Below are positions 1-14,100 of a stretch of 64,000 nucleotides of DNA, piece after piece. Below the pieces are notes generated by a model, which saw nothing but the letters and a program-made list of their open reading frames with translations, did not search any database and was not told the origin of the DNA. A program made the translations under genes and the position numbers. The stretch's first letter is position 1. Each line of letters opens with the position of its first letter. Origin of the DNA: Brachypterus glaber (Eukaryota; Arthropoda; Insecta; Coleoptera; Kateretidae); contig OY294044.1 in NCBI GenBank assembly GCA_958510825.1, forward strand, positions 75,128,895-75,192,894. The letters are read 5' to 3'.

Positions 1-369
1 TTAAATGGGACGTTGGGATCCTATATCCTATATACCCCCGGGAGGATATAGGCATATTATTTTTAAATGCCAAAAAATATATACGCATATTTAAGAATAA
101 AAAAGATGTATTTTTTAAGATTTTAGTATAAATTATAATACATATTCCTATTACATACGTATAATTATTGAAGATGTACAAAACAAATGAAACTAAAAAT
201 AAAAAAAATATTGTTTTCTATGGTATTTTGAAAATCAAGAAGTACATAAAGTAATTTTGCACTTTCTGCAAAATATTAAAGGTTTATTGGCAACGTCGTT
301 GTTTTTCACGCTTAAAAATAAAATGTCCCTTTTCATCGTATCTAACACCATCAGAAACGTGTTTTTGAT

Positions 370-780
370 TCAAAAGTGTAATTAGAAGAAACATTTTTCC
401 AATCAGTCTTAACATTTTCCTTTTTGTTCTTATCGTTTTTTTATTTTTGTCTCTTTTTGTGTATCCTTTTTCAATATCTTTGGCTCAGAAGGCCCCACAT
501 AGCTGGCAAGTATAAATGCTATTGGGATATTGTCTTCTGTGTCATCGTGTTCTATGTTTTGTAAAATGCCAAACTCATCAGGGTCCTTTTCATCTTTGTT
601 TATTTCAACATGACCTGGCATTTCACAAACAATAGGCATTTCAATTCTCCATCATCAAAGTCCTCCTCATCCGTCAGTTCATCTACTTTATGTAGTAAGG
701 TTACTATATCCGCCTCAATTTCTTTAAAATATTCCCATGCTTCCTCTAAGGTTTTAAATGTTTCCTTACTTCGCTAACTT
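370..780 (-). pseudogene. piggyBac-like transposase N-terminus, frameshifted
   Basis: The minus strand from about 780 reads EEAWEYFKEIEADIVTLLHK and then VDELTDEEDFDDGEL. After a frame change at about 640 it continues MPIVCEMPGHVEINKDEKDP. The acidic Leu-Thr-Asp-Glu-Asp run followed by a Pro-Gly-x-Val-Glu segment is typical of the N-terminal region of piggyBac-derived transposases. After the stop at 430 a further in-family piece (TDWKNVSSNYTFESK) follows. At least one frameshift and stop mark it as a relic. The 69-residue open piece at 430-639 is part of this, not a separate gene. Confidence 0.5.
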
Positions 781-956
781 ATTCTTACCAATTTATTAAC
801 AAATCTGATCAATACTAATATTTAAAATGTTATTGAAAGTATTCACTGCGGCGCCCAGCGTCATATTTATAGGACACACAGATTCACAGTGTTGTGTAGA
901 AAAATTAAATGAAAGCTTAACCAAAGTCACATTTTATATAATTAACGTAATTTATT

Positions 957-1725
957 ACCCAGGTAGCAAAATAACATGAAATTCACGTGAAAGTCACGTT
1001 AATATGTGACATGTGATGTTAAGATTGTAGTCTCATTTAACAAGAATGTAGCATGGTGGGGATGTCCTAAGTCCGCCCCTAATAACATCACACAATGACA
1101 TCCCGAAAATAACGTGTTTGTGACATCATAAATCCACATTCCTGTTATATCTAATATCTTATGGATGCCGTTACTGGTACTTTAATATTTAAATAATATT
1201 TTAGGATATTAGCTTTTTCTAAATTAAAACCATTAAAAACGCTATAACTTAAAAAATCGGATTTAAAATCAATCAGTAATTGAAACAATCACAGATTGAA
1301 ACAGATAGATTCTAAATACGAAATTGCGGATTAAGCGGAGAATATATCCTTTAATCCGTGTCCGTGGTCTTGAGAAGCCCGGCAGAGCCCCCTATCCATT
1401 GGAAATCGTATAATGTGTATACAATTTCCTTATAATAATTTACTCTATCAACATCATCGATTTTTTTGCTTCGAACGTCGGTGAGAAGCAAAATAACATG
1501 ACATTCACGTGAAAGCCACGTTAATGTGTGACATGCGATATATTCACAGCGTTGCTAAATATTTGTTATTTAATAACATGGTTGTCACGTCACACGTGTT
1601 ACGTTGCAAATGTGATGTTAAATACATGTTATTTTTCAATATTATGTGATGTTATGATTTAGTTTAAAAATACACCCAAAAGTGATGTTAATTTCTTGTA
1701 ATATAACATCCCTTGCTACCTGGGT
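957..1725. mobile_element. Non-autonomous TIR element, ends ACCCAGGTAGCAA
   Basis: Terminal inverted repeats ACCCAGGTAGCAA (957-969) and TTGCTACCTGGGT (1713-1725). The inside is built from variants of a phrase with cacgtgaaagtcacgttaat and gtgacatgtgatgtt, seen near both ends (about 973-1024 and 1493-1550). No coding capacity. It sits within the piggyBac-like relic. Confidence 0.65.
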
Positions 1726-2078
1726 AGCTTGCCAAAATAATAAATAAAAAGCACCTAACTGGTTTTAGTTTTTCAAAACTCGTAAAGTTACATCAAACTG
1801 TACTGAAGTAAAAAAAAAAGTTATAATTACGCAGTTGTTGTTGATGCGTGACAAGTCGAATCTTAAAAACTAATGCCATTTTAACAAACTGTTGCAAACA
1901 AGTTGCTCAAAACAGGCGAAAACAAATTCGGAACGCACTGTCCTCTAAATAGGACGCTGGACGCTAATGGGTTAACCAAAAGTCCAAACCAAATGTCCTT
2001 TACTGAAAAAAACATTAAAGTCCAAAAAAAACTATAGGTGTAAAAAAAATTAACATTAAAATATATTTATTTTTGCAG

Positions 2079-2178
2079 ATGGAGGGGCTGGTGCGAGAGA
2101 TGCAGGACACGGAGCATGGGGGCGTTCCAGTCAGATGCCAAAAAATTTTCTTAACATCTATACCAGCAGCTTTTATGG
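2079..2178 (+). CDS. RSG7: RGS7-like exon a: start of DEP domain
   Basis: Encodes MEGLVREMQDTEHGGVPVRC and on to IPAAFMG, the characteristic start of the R7 DEP region. The acceptor is tttttgcag and the donor is G/gtaaat, leaving one base over (phase 1). The ATG may be a true start or an internal methionine. R7 proteins usually have several residues before this Met-Glu, which favours internal. Confidence 0.9.
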
Positions 2179-5100
2179 GTAAATACTTTTTTTATTATCT
2201 ACCATATCGGCCGTAACCAAAAAAAAATCAACGGATGCTCAGCCCACACGGAATGAGCGAGAGAAATTTTCAATTTTTTAATGGTTCATAAACTTTAAAC
2301 AAGTTCAGAGGCACGGGCGATTTTTTTATAATTTTTTCCTACGATCTAGATGTGCTTATTTTCCACCCGTTGTCATGACAACAGTCGGAAAGTAACAGTC
2401 AGCTGATTTTAGATATCTGCAGTCGGAAAACAAGTGAACGTCAAACACAAAACCTCAAATTAATAAAACTAATTTTAAGACAGTTTTTGCGTTTTTTGGA
2501 TGTTTAGTTAGGTGTTAGATCGTAGGAAAAATAGTATACGCACTTCGATGTAAACCTATTTCAGTGCACTCCGAGTTATTTTTTTTTACTTGGCTCCGCC
2601 TTGTAAAAAAATAAGCACTCTCATGCACTGAGAACTAGGTTAGCGTACTCGGTGCGTAATATACATTAAGATCACAACAGTAAATTATTCTTTAATAAGG
2701 ACAGGAATTTTTTTATTTAATCAAAATTATAAAAATATAAATTAAATATTTCATCAATCTGTTTTTCAGTCATCGGATGTTTGCGGACTGTGGTTCGGGC
2801 TACTGATCCTCTTCAGTACCATTCAAAGTCCCCATAATAGGAATATGAGTAGTTGTCTCTGTCTAGAAATAAATGGCGCACAAATATACATCAATCTAAT
2901 GATTTTACTTGAAATCATTAAACTCTCTTTTTCTCAATCAGCGTATCTACTGCCCAAGTAACGATTGTAAGATACTTTTGATTTATTTAGGGTTTAAAGT
3001 GCTTTAATATGTTCAATAAAACGATAAAATTACCTTAAGATAAACTAAAAGTTCTTAAAGACCACTTATTCTCATGCAAAGAATTTAATGTACTCTTTAA
3101 ATTAAAATAAAAAAAAAACTATTTGCTCTTAATGCCCTATTGATCTTATACTGCTTTTATAATAGTCTTGACATTGGCTATTTTAAAACTAATTTTCTTT
3201 TTTAAAGGATTAAATAGCAAGTTGGTTTTAAAACAATCCAATTTGGAACAAATGGTTTTAACGTAGTTTTATGGAGTACCCTTGATGTACTCATTAAAAC
3301 CCATTAAGAAAACTATTTTATCTTAAGCCTATATGCTCAATAAAATTCCACATTAAATCTAAAACATAATTTTTACGTTTTAAAGGTTACATTAAGAATA
3401 TTTTAAAGCTCAAAGGTTTAATTTAGTCAATTTGGTTAAAAGAAATCCCTGTTGGATTTTCGACGACTTTATTAAAACTAATTCTACCCACTCCACACTC
3501 GGAAAAAACGCCATCCTCTTAATAAGCTAATTTCGTGAACTAAATGCAGCAATCACAAAACCGGCACAATTTGTAAGGTTAGGATTTCATTCGTGCGCCA
3601 GACCACATCAAATCAATAAGGCAACGAGTTTGAACATATTAAAGTAACTCAGTTTTAAAATGAAGAGTAAATAGACGTTTGCGAGAGTAATTGTACTTAA
3701 ATGGTAAATAAAACGCTGATTTAAGTCTTGTTAGATTTAAACTATTCTATAAACTTGCAATCAGTTTTAATCTAGATCGCGCCATGTTTTATATCCGTCA
3801 TGATGCACATTTTCAATATCCAAGGAAAAAATTATTATTATTGAAATATATGCGCCATCCTCTTAAATAACTGAAGAACGGAGTGTCCAAACATGCAACT
3901 TAATAAAAAAAAATACATTTGGATGTTTAGATGCAAAATTAAATTTGACGATATTTTTTAAATATTTTTTAGAAGAAAAGTGCCATCCGTTGTTAAATTC
4001 TTTACCAGAATAGTTTGCATTTGAATATTATTTATGATCTGCTTTATATATGAAGTTACGTTTATAATATTACCACTCTGCCATTATAGAGACTTGCCGT
4101 TTTAACTTAGTATTTCCCACCAAAGTTGACCGACTTTAGTAAACAAAATAAAACCCTTTTAGGATTAATTATAATGATTCTCAGGGTAACTTAGTCTGCT
4201 TCAAGTATATTTTAAACTCAAAACGCCAGTTTTAATATAGTTTTAAAATTTAGTCTTGAATACCCTTTTAGGATGGGCCCTTTTTGGCTAGAAGCTGCTT
4301 TATGGTGGTCCTAAGGCTGTCTTGAAGATCATTTGATTTTATTCAAAGTTTTATTGTATAGTTTTAAAGCGAGAGTCCAATAAGATTAGTGTTACTTGGG
4401 TGGGTTGACTGTTGGTACTGAAGAGGACCAGTAGCCCTGTAGTCTACCAATTCACTCTATACGGTGATTAAAAAACAGATTAATGGAATATTAAATGGAC
4501 CCCGTTATGCAATAGGGAACCAACCGACATATTCTTAAAAAATTTGATATTACCATTATGATAACCTAAAAAAGCATCTTTATCGATTTTTAATATAGAT
4601 CCAAAGATTTGGAGACCTAGCGTCTAAAAGAACGAACTTGCGAAACCAAAAATCATAAAATTGAAGTTTGCTGAAAAGATCCAAAGTTACTTGGTTCGTT
4701 TGTTTTACAGAATCCTGTAACACAAGTTGGATCCAGAGTTATCTTGACGAAAAGCATATTTTTGCTGCTAGTAAGTTAACCTAGTATTTTTGCAATACTG
4801 GAAATATTTTTAATAATGCTTTTTATTAAAATATTGATTTTGTTGATGACTTGAGTCCGCCACCAAATAACTAATATAATTTTTATTAAACAATAAGGAA
4901 CCAGGTTTTTTTTTGTTTTCATTTTTTTTAATGTTATTTTTTAAAAAATGTTTTATTATGTATTTTTAAAACCTCTTAAGTTTGTTCCTTTTAAATTTGT
5001 TCTTATAAATAATTTTTTAAGAAGAAAATCTAAAACGTTTTTTGCCATTTTCTCAGAATATTGAAATTGCTGGTTGGTTCCTTATTGCACTTGGGGTCCA

Positions 5101-8100
5101 AATTATTATTCTATAATAGTTTTAATTAAAATACATTTGGTTTTGAGTTAAATATTTTTACAAGCACAGGGTCAAAATAACAGGAATTCTTAAAAAAAAA
5201 CTGAATAGTTAGTTTTTATTTTATTTTTACGCGCTTGGATGTCTCATTACTGGATTTTTTTAACACATAATGTTAAAAGTGAATAGGTACGGCGCTCGAC
5301 AGAAATCCCAGGAAGGCTTAACGAAAACTTTCTGGCCAGGAGGGCTTAGCCCCGCTTGCCCTTCTCTAGTTACAGCCCTGCTAGCATTCTTTTATACGTA
5401 AATTTATCAATATTTAAGCTAAGAATTTGACCAATGAAATTAACCTTGGTCTATAGATAATCGAATCTTGAGGGAAATTCAATTATTTAAATGTTTGCTG
5501 TTTTTCGAAGGGATACCCCCTGAGTGCCTAGTCTTGACTTTCGGGGAGTACAGCGATTGATAAAACAACGCTTAGAATATGACGCATAGTGTTGAAACCA
5601 ATAGAATAGGGGGAAATACCCATGAATGAGACATATTATTGAATGGGACTTGTTTCTGAACTATGCTTCGTATTTTTTGGTTTTTGTTACCATGCTTAGA
5701 TGGCCCTACATATGCGGTTAAAAAAATAATAAAAAATGGCAAAGTTTAGGCAAATTTAACATGTTTGTTTTACCAAGTCAAAACTAAATTTTTTAATAAT
5801 TTTAAAGATATTTTATTGTCGATAGGCAAAAGGAAATTATTTGAATTTGGTTTATGTAATAGTCTAGAACAACACGAAACATACCAAATAATCAAATATT
5901 ATAGACAAAGGTGAATATTTTTAGCCTATTTTTTTTTTATAATATTGTTAGTGTTCTTGAATGGGTCAAATTTCGTTTCCTTGAATGGGACAACTATTTT
6001 ACTGCATATTTCATTTCCATTTATCGCTTTTAAATAAGAATTCACTCTAAAAGGGCAGTAAGTGTATAGGATACCACCCATACAACAATTGAAAACAGAA
6101 CTCAAAACAAACTAATATTTGATATTAATTCAAGAAAACATGAACCAAAGTTTGGTAAAATTATTTAAAGTAAATTCTGTGTAAAAAAAGAATGTAAGAC
6201 TAATAGCTATTTTTTTTGTTATTAAATGACATTATAGGTTTATTGTTATTAGTAATAGTGATAATAATACCTATTTTCATGATTTGTTATTTTTAATAGC
6301 AATTTTGTATTTGTGTCCCTTTCAATAATACCGTGTTCTTGAATGGGACTTTTTACGTTTTTACGTTAAGGTTACGTTTTTTTTAATGCTTGTAGTTTTG
6401 GTAAAAATAAATATTATTCAGGTTTAACACTTGGACTGTGTTATTTTATTTCCAAATATAAGACCTAAAAAAAATTACGAATAAAAGAGTAAAAATTAAA
6501 TATTGGCAGCCGTTTAAAAAAAGTGTCCCATTCATGGGTATCTCCCCCTACAATCACAACCTTGTTCTATCAGTCGTTCTACTTGCCGAAAGTCAAGAAT
6601 AGGGTCCCTGAAAAGTTATTAGAGGTATCCGTGGCGGAACGGGGTGGCAAACTATTAGGATGATTTAAAGAAAATCTTCAAAAATGCGGACCGGTACGAT
6701 TTAGGCTAGACAAAAAATTCTTGTGTTTCATTAAAAAACAATAAACTTTGAAAGTGTCCGTCTGACTGTGTGTCGTCCATTAACACGATAACTCAAGAAC
6801 GAATTATCCGATCGATCGAAATTTTTTTGCAAATTTGAAGTTGTATGAAGGGAATGACCCTATTGTTTTTGAAAGTAATCCCTCCAAAAACAAAAAAGTT
6901 ATGGAGGGTTAAACTTTAAAAAAAAATAAAATACGAACATTTAAAAAAAAATAATAATTTTTTTCGTTTTTCGCTTGGTTTTTCGCAAAAAGAAAATTAA
7001 AAAAAGCTTCAAAATAAGGTTTTTTTTTAAATATTTTTTTTGAATTGAAAACTTTTTTTAACAATTTTATGTTTTGCAAAAAAAATTGAAAAAAATTATT
7101 ATATTTTTCTTTTTTATATAAAGAATTTTCAAAAAAAAATGTTTTAAACTTAGTGTTTTGTTTTAAAGCAATAGGACTACTGTAGGCCGACTACAGGGAA
7201 TTTTAAATAGTTTTAACTTACGTTATTTGAGAAAATGCAATATACCATCCACTGTGAATATTATATAATGGAATAAGTATCATTACATATCTTTACGGCT
7301 TGTTTAAATTTTAATATAGATCCAACAAAATAAACTTATTTCCGGAAAATTCGTATTGTTTAGTAAGACATAAAAGTGATACTTCGAAGGATAATGTCAT
7401 TATTGAGTAATAAAAGGACAAGATACTTAAGTATATCTATAAAGTATAGCTATAAAAGTACTTTTATAGCTATTTACAAAAATCAGTAGTAATTACTACT
7501 TAAAAAATTATTACTTAAAGAAAACATGGTAATAAAATCATAAACATTTGCGTGTCTTTTTTTATTACTTCATGATTTCAGTGCAATAACTCCTTATTTA
7601 TTTAATTATTTTTTAACTTATGCACTATACTGCCCCGTTTTAGTCAAGGGCAGTAAGTGACATTTGTCATTAGCAGCGTTTTTAAAATATTACATCAGGG
7701 TTGTCGTGAAAACGCCGCTATGCGACAAATGCACTTTACTTTAAGGGCAGTATAGTACTAATTTTAATTTTTAAGATATGAGCATTTAGAAAATAGTACC
7801 TATAAATAATACAAGCCATTAAGGACAAGCGCCTAATTGCAGCTCTCTGTGCCGGAGTTTGTTTTGTTTTTGTTTTTTCCGTTAGTTTGTGTGTCTATAA
7901 AAAGATTTGATATGTTGTTTTTTTTGCGGCCAGGCATCATAAACAGACTTCATAAATTTTACACGTTAGAAAAGTAAGGTTATGTGACTGAAGTTTCAAC
8001 TCCTAAAATCGTTAACAGAAGGCGTATAATCTATATATTTTATTATTTCACGAAGAATAAAGTATTTTGAAATAAAAACTAATAAAAACTATTGAAAACA

Positions 8101-11100
8101 GTCTAATTGATCCTTAAATACAAAAGAAAAACAACCACAAAAAGCATTTGTTGATAGCTCACAAGGCACCGTCTTCAGTCCCAAAAGTAAAAAACATTGA
8201 CTAAAAATGTACATTTAAGTTTAAAAAAAAAATGTATTAGATTAATGATTTAAAGCAGGCCATTACAGGTCAGGTCAAGGCTTGGAAAACAGTGGGACAG
8301 GGAATCACGTCCTCTCAAACTTTATTAATACATGTAATGTATGTATTACATATATGTATATATACAGTTTCGAATAAAATTATTTTTTTTTGAAGATTTG
8401 GTACGCGCCTTACAAAACTGTAATTATTTAATATTCTATAACCCTTTGATAATATCAGAGTTATTCAGGAGAGAAGGTGGAATTAAAAGTCTCCAGATTA
8501 GGAGAGGTATGAGTAGTTGTCTACATCTAGCAATAGATGGCGCAAAGGTATACATGAATCTAATGCCTTTATTTCTTTTGGGAATAAAGCTAAAAACGTT
8601 TTCTCAAGCAGCGTACAGAGTTGACTCTTGGTACTGAGGAGGGCCAGCAGTCCGAAACTGTCAGTCTACCAATATCATTCTGTACGATTATTAGAAAATA
8701 GATTGATGGTAAATTTAGTTATTATTTTTATAATTCTTATAAATTAAAAAATACTGTTCTTATAGATGTATAATGTTAACCATAGCATTGTATATCACTA
8801 TGATGTTTACTACAACTTCAGTACTGCATTGTTAACTATTACTTTAGTACTGCATTTTATACAATTATTGTATTATATTATATTGTGTCAGGGGCCTCTC
8901 AAGACTTATGGCCTTTCCGGGCAAACTTGAAAGACGGTCGCCCCCGCTTTACCAGAAATTTTTAATTTTGATGTCTAAAAAAGGAACCCCTGGCCGAAAA
9001 CTTAATGCGTAAAAAAGGTCCTCGCCTCTGAAAAAATCATTACCCCTGGTATCTTCATAGGTTAACTTTTATATTTTTTTCCAGGTTATGACTTAATTGA
9101 ATGGCTGATGGAGCGCCTCGAGATTGAAGAATCAGGTAATTTATTTACAAACTTATAACTGACAAAAATAGTATATTCTGTTTTTCTACGAAAAAAAGTC
9201 CAAATGACAAAAAAGTCATTTTATCATTTTAAGCTGATTTTTTATATTTTTCGCTATAAAAAACGTTAAGTCTAATACACTTTTATTTTTTGTGTCAAAA
9301 CTTTTAATTTTAGTGTAAGTAACCAGAAAATAAAATAAATGAGTACCCAGACATTCGACAACAAATCTCCAAAAGTAAACGGTAGCTGTAGCGAAGAAAA
9401 TTTGGGGTGGGGGGAGATGGTCAAAAATTACTTTTTTAGCCTAAAATATAACTTTTTTTCTAGTGGAAAAGTTAATGCCTAAAAAAAAAGGTCCCCACAT
9501 TTTCGTGAAATATACAACTTTTGTATTTTGAATCCCTGCAATATACGACTTTTGTCTGAATCCCTGCAATATAAAACTTTTTTGAATCCATAAAATATAC
9601 TTTTATTTTGGATCAATGAAATATACAACTTTTCAAGATGAGTGGGGAGGACTTTTTGTTAGGTTACAAAACTTATTTACAATAAAATACCCTAATTTTA
9701 AAACATAAGTAATATATATATTTTTTTTTGCAGAGGCGCTAAATATAGCTAATCAACTTTGTCAATATGGCTATTTCTTTCCTGTAAGCGATTCCAAAAA
9801 TTTAGTTGTGAAAGATGACAGTTCATTATACAGATTCCAGGTAAGAATATGTTGATTCTACTTAGGTAGGGGAGACCAGGGCACAGTCGCTAAAACAGTT
9901 GTAGGTACTTAATAATTCATTTTAATCAAAGTTTAAATAATAAGTATTATACTTCAAGATTTTTTTTATAATTTAACACAGATATTCTAGTTTAAAAATC
10001 TAATAATGTTTTTTTATTGGCACTTGTTAAAAAAGTGTTTTTGTGGCCACAGTGGGTAGAGTGGTCAGTCAGGTGGGGTACAATATGTGGCTATTATAAT
10101 AATAAAAAACGTGAAAAAATAACCGTTAAGTTTGTAATACTAAATAAACTTTTATTTTTAAATGCATTTAAAAAATAATCAAAAAAGAAAATATTTTTGA
10201 AATAAGCTATTATTAATAAAACACAAAAAAATTATTCAGGTCTAGCTGTTGGTTAATTTTAAGTGATATTATAAACGAAAAACTAAAGTAAAATAATTAT
10301 TAATCTAAAAGAAACATATTATCCATTTGTAAAATTAAAATATTGTTAATTAAATTGGGGCCCCACTCTGCCCCAAAATAAAAGTGACCACTGTACATGT
10401 TCCTATTTAAAAAAAAATCCTGACGTAATAGGCCAAAATGGACGACCAACCGACAAAAAAAAATTATGGTCTTGTTTTATTAAACTATTTTTTAAATAAT
10501 AAAAATTATTATACAATTTTTTACTTAAATGCCTGTTTAAACTAACAAAAGAAAAAGTTTTACTTTAACTTAGTTATTGGCAAAGTTATCACAAAAAGTT
10601 TCGAAGTAAAAAAGTATAATTTTACCGCCTAAAATTACACATAGTGATATACTTAAAAACTGTTCCACACACCAAAATAAAAATTAAAGCAGTAAATTTA
10701 AAATTAAATTTTATATATTTGTTATAGATTGAGCCAAATATAACGCAATACTTTTTAAGTTCTTGTAAGATGTTCACTGTGCCCCGGTGGCCAATGAGCC
10801 CCGGTCTCCCCTACACACATAAAAATAATTTCTTGATTTAACAAAAATAATTTATTTGGACATATTTTGTTTAAAAAAAATTATATTCAATACCATGTTT
10901 TTATTATAAAGAAATAAAATTTGATTTGACCATTTCAATAAGGGAGCGTTCAAGTATTACGTAACGCGCTAGGGGGGGGGTGAGGGGTCTCGAAATCGTT
11001 ACGCCGCGTTACAGAGGGGGGTGGGTGTCAGTAAAAACGTTACGTAACACTTAAACAATTATAAACTTAAAAAATGTTTATTGGATCACATTTTAACAAT

Positions 11101-14100
11101 GATCTAGGCTTAAAGAGACGGATTCCTTGCAACTTTTATTGCACACGGCGTAGTCAACAGTTAACTAAATCCTGTAAACAAAAACAATTAGAGATGGAAA
11201 ACAATAGCCAATAACCGGTTTTTGGTTAACCGGTTTCGGAAATTACATCAGACCGGTTTTGGGTTAAAACACGGAAGCAATAACCGGTTAAAAACCGGTT
11301 TAAACCATAAAGCAAAATTTCCTTTCATTTATTTTTACTTTTTGTAAAATGTTACGTAACAAATAGGGGGGGGGGCGAGGGGTCTCGAAAATGTTAAGCC
11401 GCGTTACATGGGGGGGGTGGGGGTCAAAAATGCCAAAGTTACATAATACTTGAACGCTCCCTAAGCCATTTGTTAATAAATATTATTTTACAAATAGAAA
11501 GAAAATTGAAAACTCTAAATCACATTCAACAAAAACATCAAAAGAAAAAATATCTTTTTTTGTCTAGTTACTAAAAGAAGCTTTATAGTATAAAAAAGAA
11601 TATAATTCCTTTTATTTTCCTTTAAAATTATAACTTTTGATTGAATGGTTTCCAGAGTTTGCAGTGTATTTTTCTTTTAAAGTTTCAACTTCCGCTGGAA
11701 TTCATGCCATACTTACCGATATCGTTCTATACATAGGTATTGATTTTAGTATTATTAAGGTACATATTTATGATTAAAATCATAGAATCTATAGAAACTG
11801 GGTTTTAAATTTTAAGCGGTAATTCTAAATAAAAACCTTGGCACATTTAATTTTTTTCGTTTATTTTTCCAAAAAGTCCAAACCAAAGTAAAAATAGAAA
11901 AAATCTTTCAAGAAACATTAGGTCTTGTTACTTTTTCTACAACTGAAAGAATATAAAAGTCCGGGAGCCCACGCCTAGTAGAATTTTTTTTTATTACGGA
12001 ACTGTAAGTTGAGTATTTGTTATGTGTTCTTTATGTCCAGTGAAACAACTTCATGAGAAGCGGGGCAGGGCGTTTTTTTTTTACCAAACCTTAACTTTAA
12101 GGCGTCCCACAACGGTATTGCCCGAATATTTTTGTCGGGCAAGGTTACTACTTGATTTTAAATATTTTTATTAAACGATCCTGAAAAAATCAGCAGTGAA
12201 GTGCTAAATGTTATGACGTCATAACTAACCTAACATAGCTATTTTGACCTCAGATTCGGATTCAGCGACCCAAAATACATAGAAATACATGTGTCTCGTT
12301 ATATTACAGAAAAAATGTAAATATCACCTTGTACCTAAAAAGTGCCATTAATTTGGTTTAATAATTTTGCAAAAATTATGTTATCTAAATTGCCCCAAAA
12401 TGTTCTAAAATATTAAAAACCTTACATTTATAAAAGCCCAATATATAAATTTTCAAGAAAACTACCCCCTGTCCATCAGAGCGTGGAGTAAGAATTTTTT
12501 TATTATCAGATTCACTTTCAGCAACCTAAAAAATCCCAATATACAAACTTTTCACGAAAACTACCCCCCGCCTCTTTGGGGGTGGAGTTAGATTTTTTTT
12601 ATAATCAGATTTACTTTCAGCAACCTCAACTACCCCAATATACCAATTTTCACAAAAACTACCGCCCACCCCTCAGGGGGTGGATTTAGAATTTTTTTAT
12701 TATCAGATTCACTTTCAGCAACCTCAAAAACCCCAGTATACCAGTTTTAACGAAAACTATCCCCACCCCTCAGGGGGTCAAATTAGAAATTAAAAATTAT
12801 TATCAGATTCATATTCACCAAACCCAAAAACTCCTATATACCAATTTTGACGAAAATATTGAAAATATTTACCCCCTCACCCGCTCGGGGGTGGAGTTAG
12901 AAAAATTTTATTATCAGATTCAATTTCAGCAACCTCAAAAACCCCTATATAGCAATTTTCAAATTTTTCTAAAAAAAATGTATTTTTCCCCATTCACCAA
13001 AAACAATCCCGAGCTAGAACTTTTGGTAACATACCTGTATGTCAAAATTCTAGTCTCTAGCTTAAAGCGTTCTTAAGTTATCGTTCCCACAAGATTTCCC
13101 GGACAGAACGATCGACCGACAATTTTTTTTTGCTTGAAATTGATTTATATCGACATAAAACGTCATAAAACGGAAAAATACGCAAAAAAAAATCATTGAA
13201 AATTTTAGCACGAATACAAGGCTTTCCGAAATTTTGAAAATTTTCATAATGGGAAAGCAAAAGTAAATCTACTTTTAATATGCAACAAAACTAAGTCAGT
13301 GTCAGTTTATTTTAAAAATTACCCATAGGCCTTAAATTCAACACAAGGACCATCCTTATATTAAGACGGACACTGCCTAAGACAGTGTGTTGTTGCATCT
13401 TAAAAGTAGGTTTACTTTTTACAGTGAATTTTGTCAAATGAAGTTAAAATTTATACCCATTTCAAATATTTTTTTGTTTCTAGTCTCCTTATTATTGGCC
13501 TTGGCAAAACCGACCACCCGACAATATCGAATACGCCATTTACCTAGCCAAAAGAACCCTAAGAAATAAACAACGGCACGGACTTGAAGAATATGAATTG
13601 GAAACTCTGAACAACCTAAAGAAAAACCTGGCCAATAAGTGGGAATTCATTAATTTGCAAGCTGAAGAACAGGTAAGATCATAAATGAGGAGTGATGGAT
13701 CGAAATGCATAATGTTGACTAGTTTTTTAGTATAGGGGAAGTCGGGGTTAACTGGGCCACAGAGTTAACTGGTCCACCTGGATTTTATCAACTTTTTTTA
13801 TTAGTATTGGCGCCTTAGGGCAAATTCTAGTGATATTTAGTTAGTAGTATTGTTTAAAGTTTTATGACGGACCGTGTTGTCCACGTGTAAGTTGTAGTAA
13901 AGAAAGTTAATTTTTTCGATGAAAAGTGGTATTTACCTTAATTTTTATTTTTTATTTAATACTTTTTTATTAATAGAAGGATCTAGACTAATATTTTACC
14001 TAATATACTGAGTATTTTGTTACATATTCTGCATAATTGCGGCCTTTTAATATCTTATTAAGTATTAAAATTTTATTATTTCATTCAGTGGTATAACTCA

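Larger units (their letters stand above)
1..1971 (-). mobile_element. Decayed piggyBac-like element, truncated by the window edge
   Basis: The right end is ...GGG followed by TTAA at 1972-1975. Read inward on the minus strand, the terminus is CCCATTAGCGTCCAGCG with a palindrome (gtcctctaaataggac) at 1940-1955. This layout matches the fresh piggyBac end at 62159. A broken transposase N-terminus lies inside on the minus strand (about 370-780). A separate TIR element (957-1725) interrupts the region. The other end is outside the window. Confidence 0.55.

Noticed and set aside
1..2078. Upstream first exon of the RGS7-like gene
   Set aside because: Looked for a coding block ending at a GT donor in the right phase; none is convincing, and the region is occupied by transposon relics.
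8341..8637. 98-residue open frame
   Set aside because: Lies over a degraded repeat shared with 2748-4497, where the frame is not kept.
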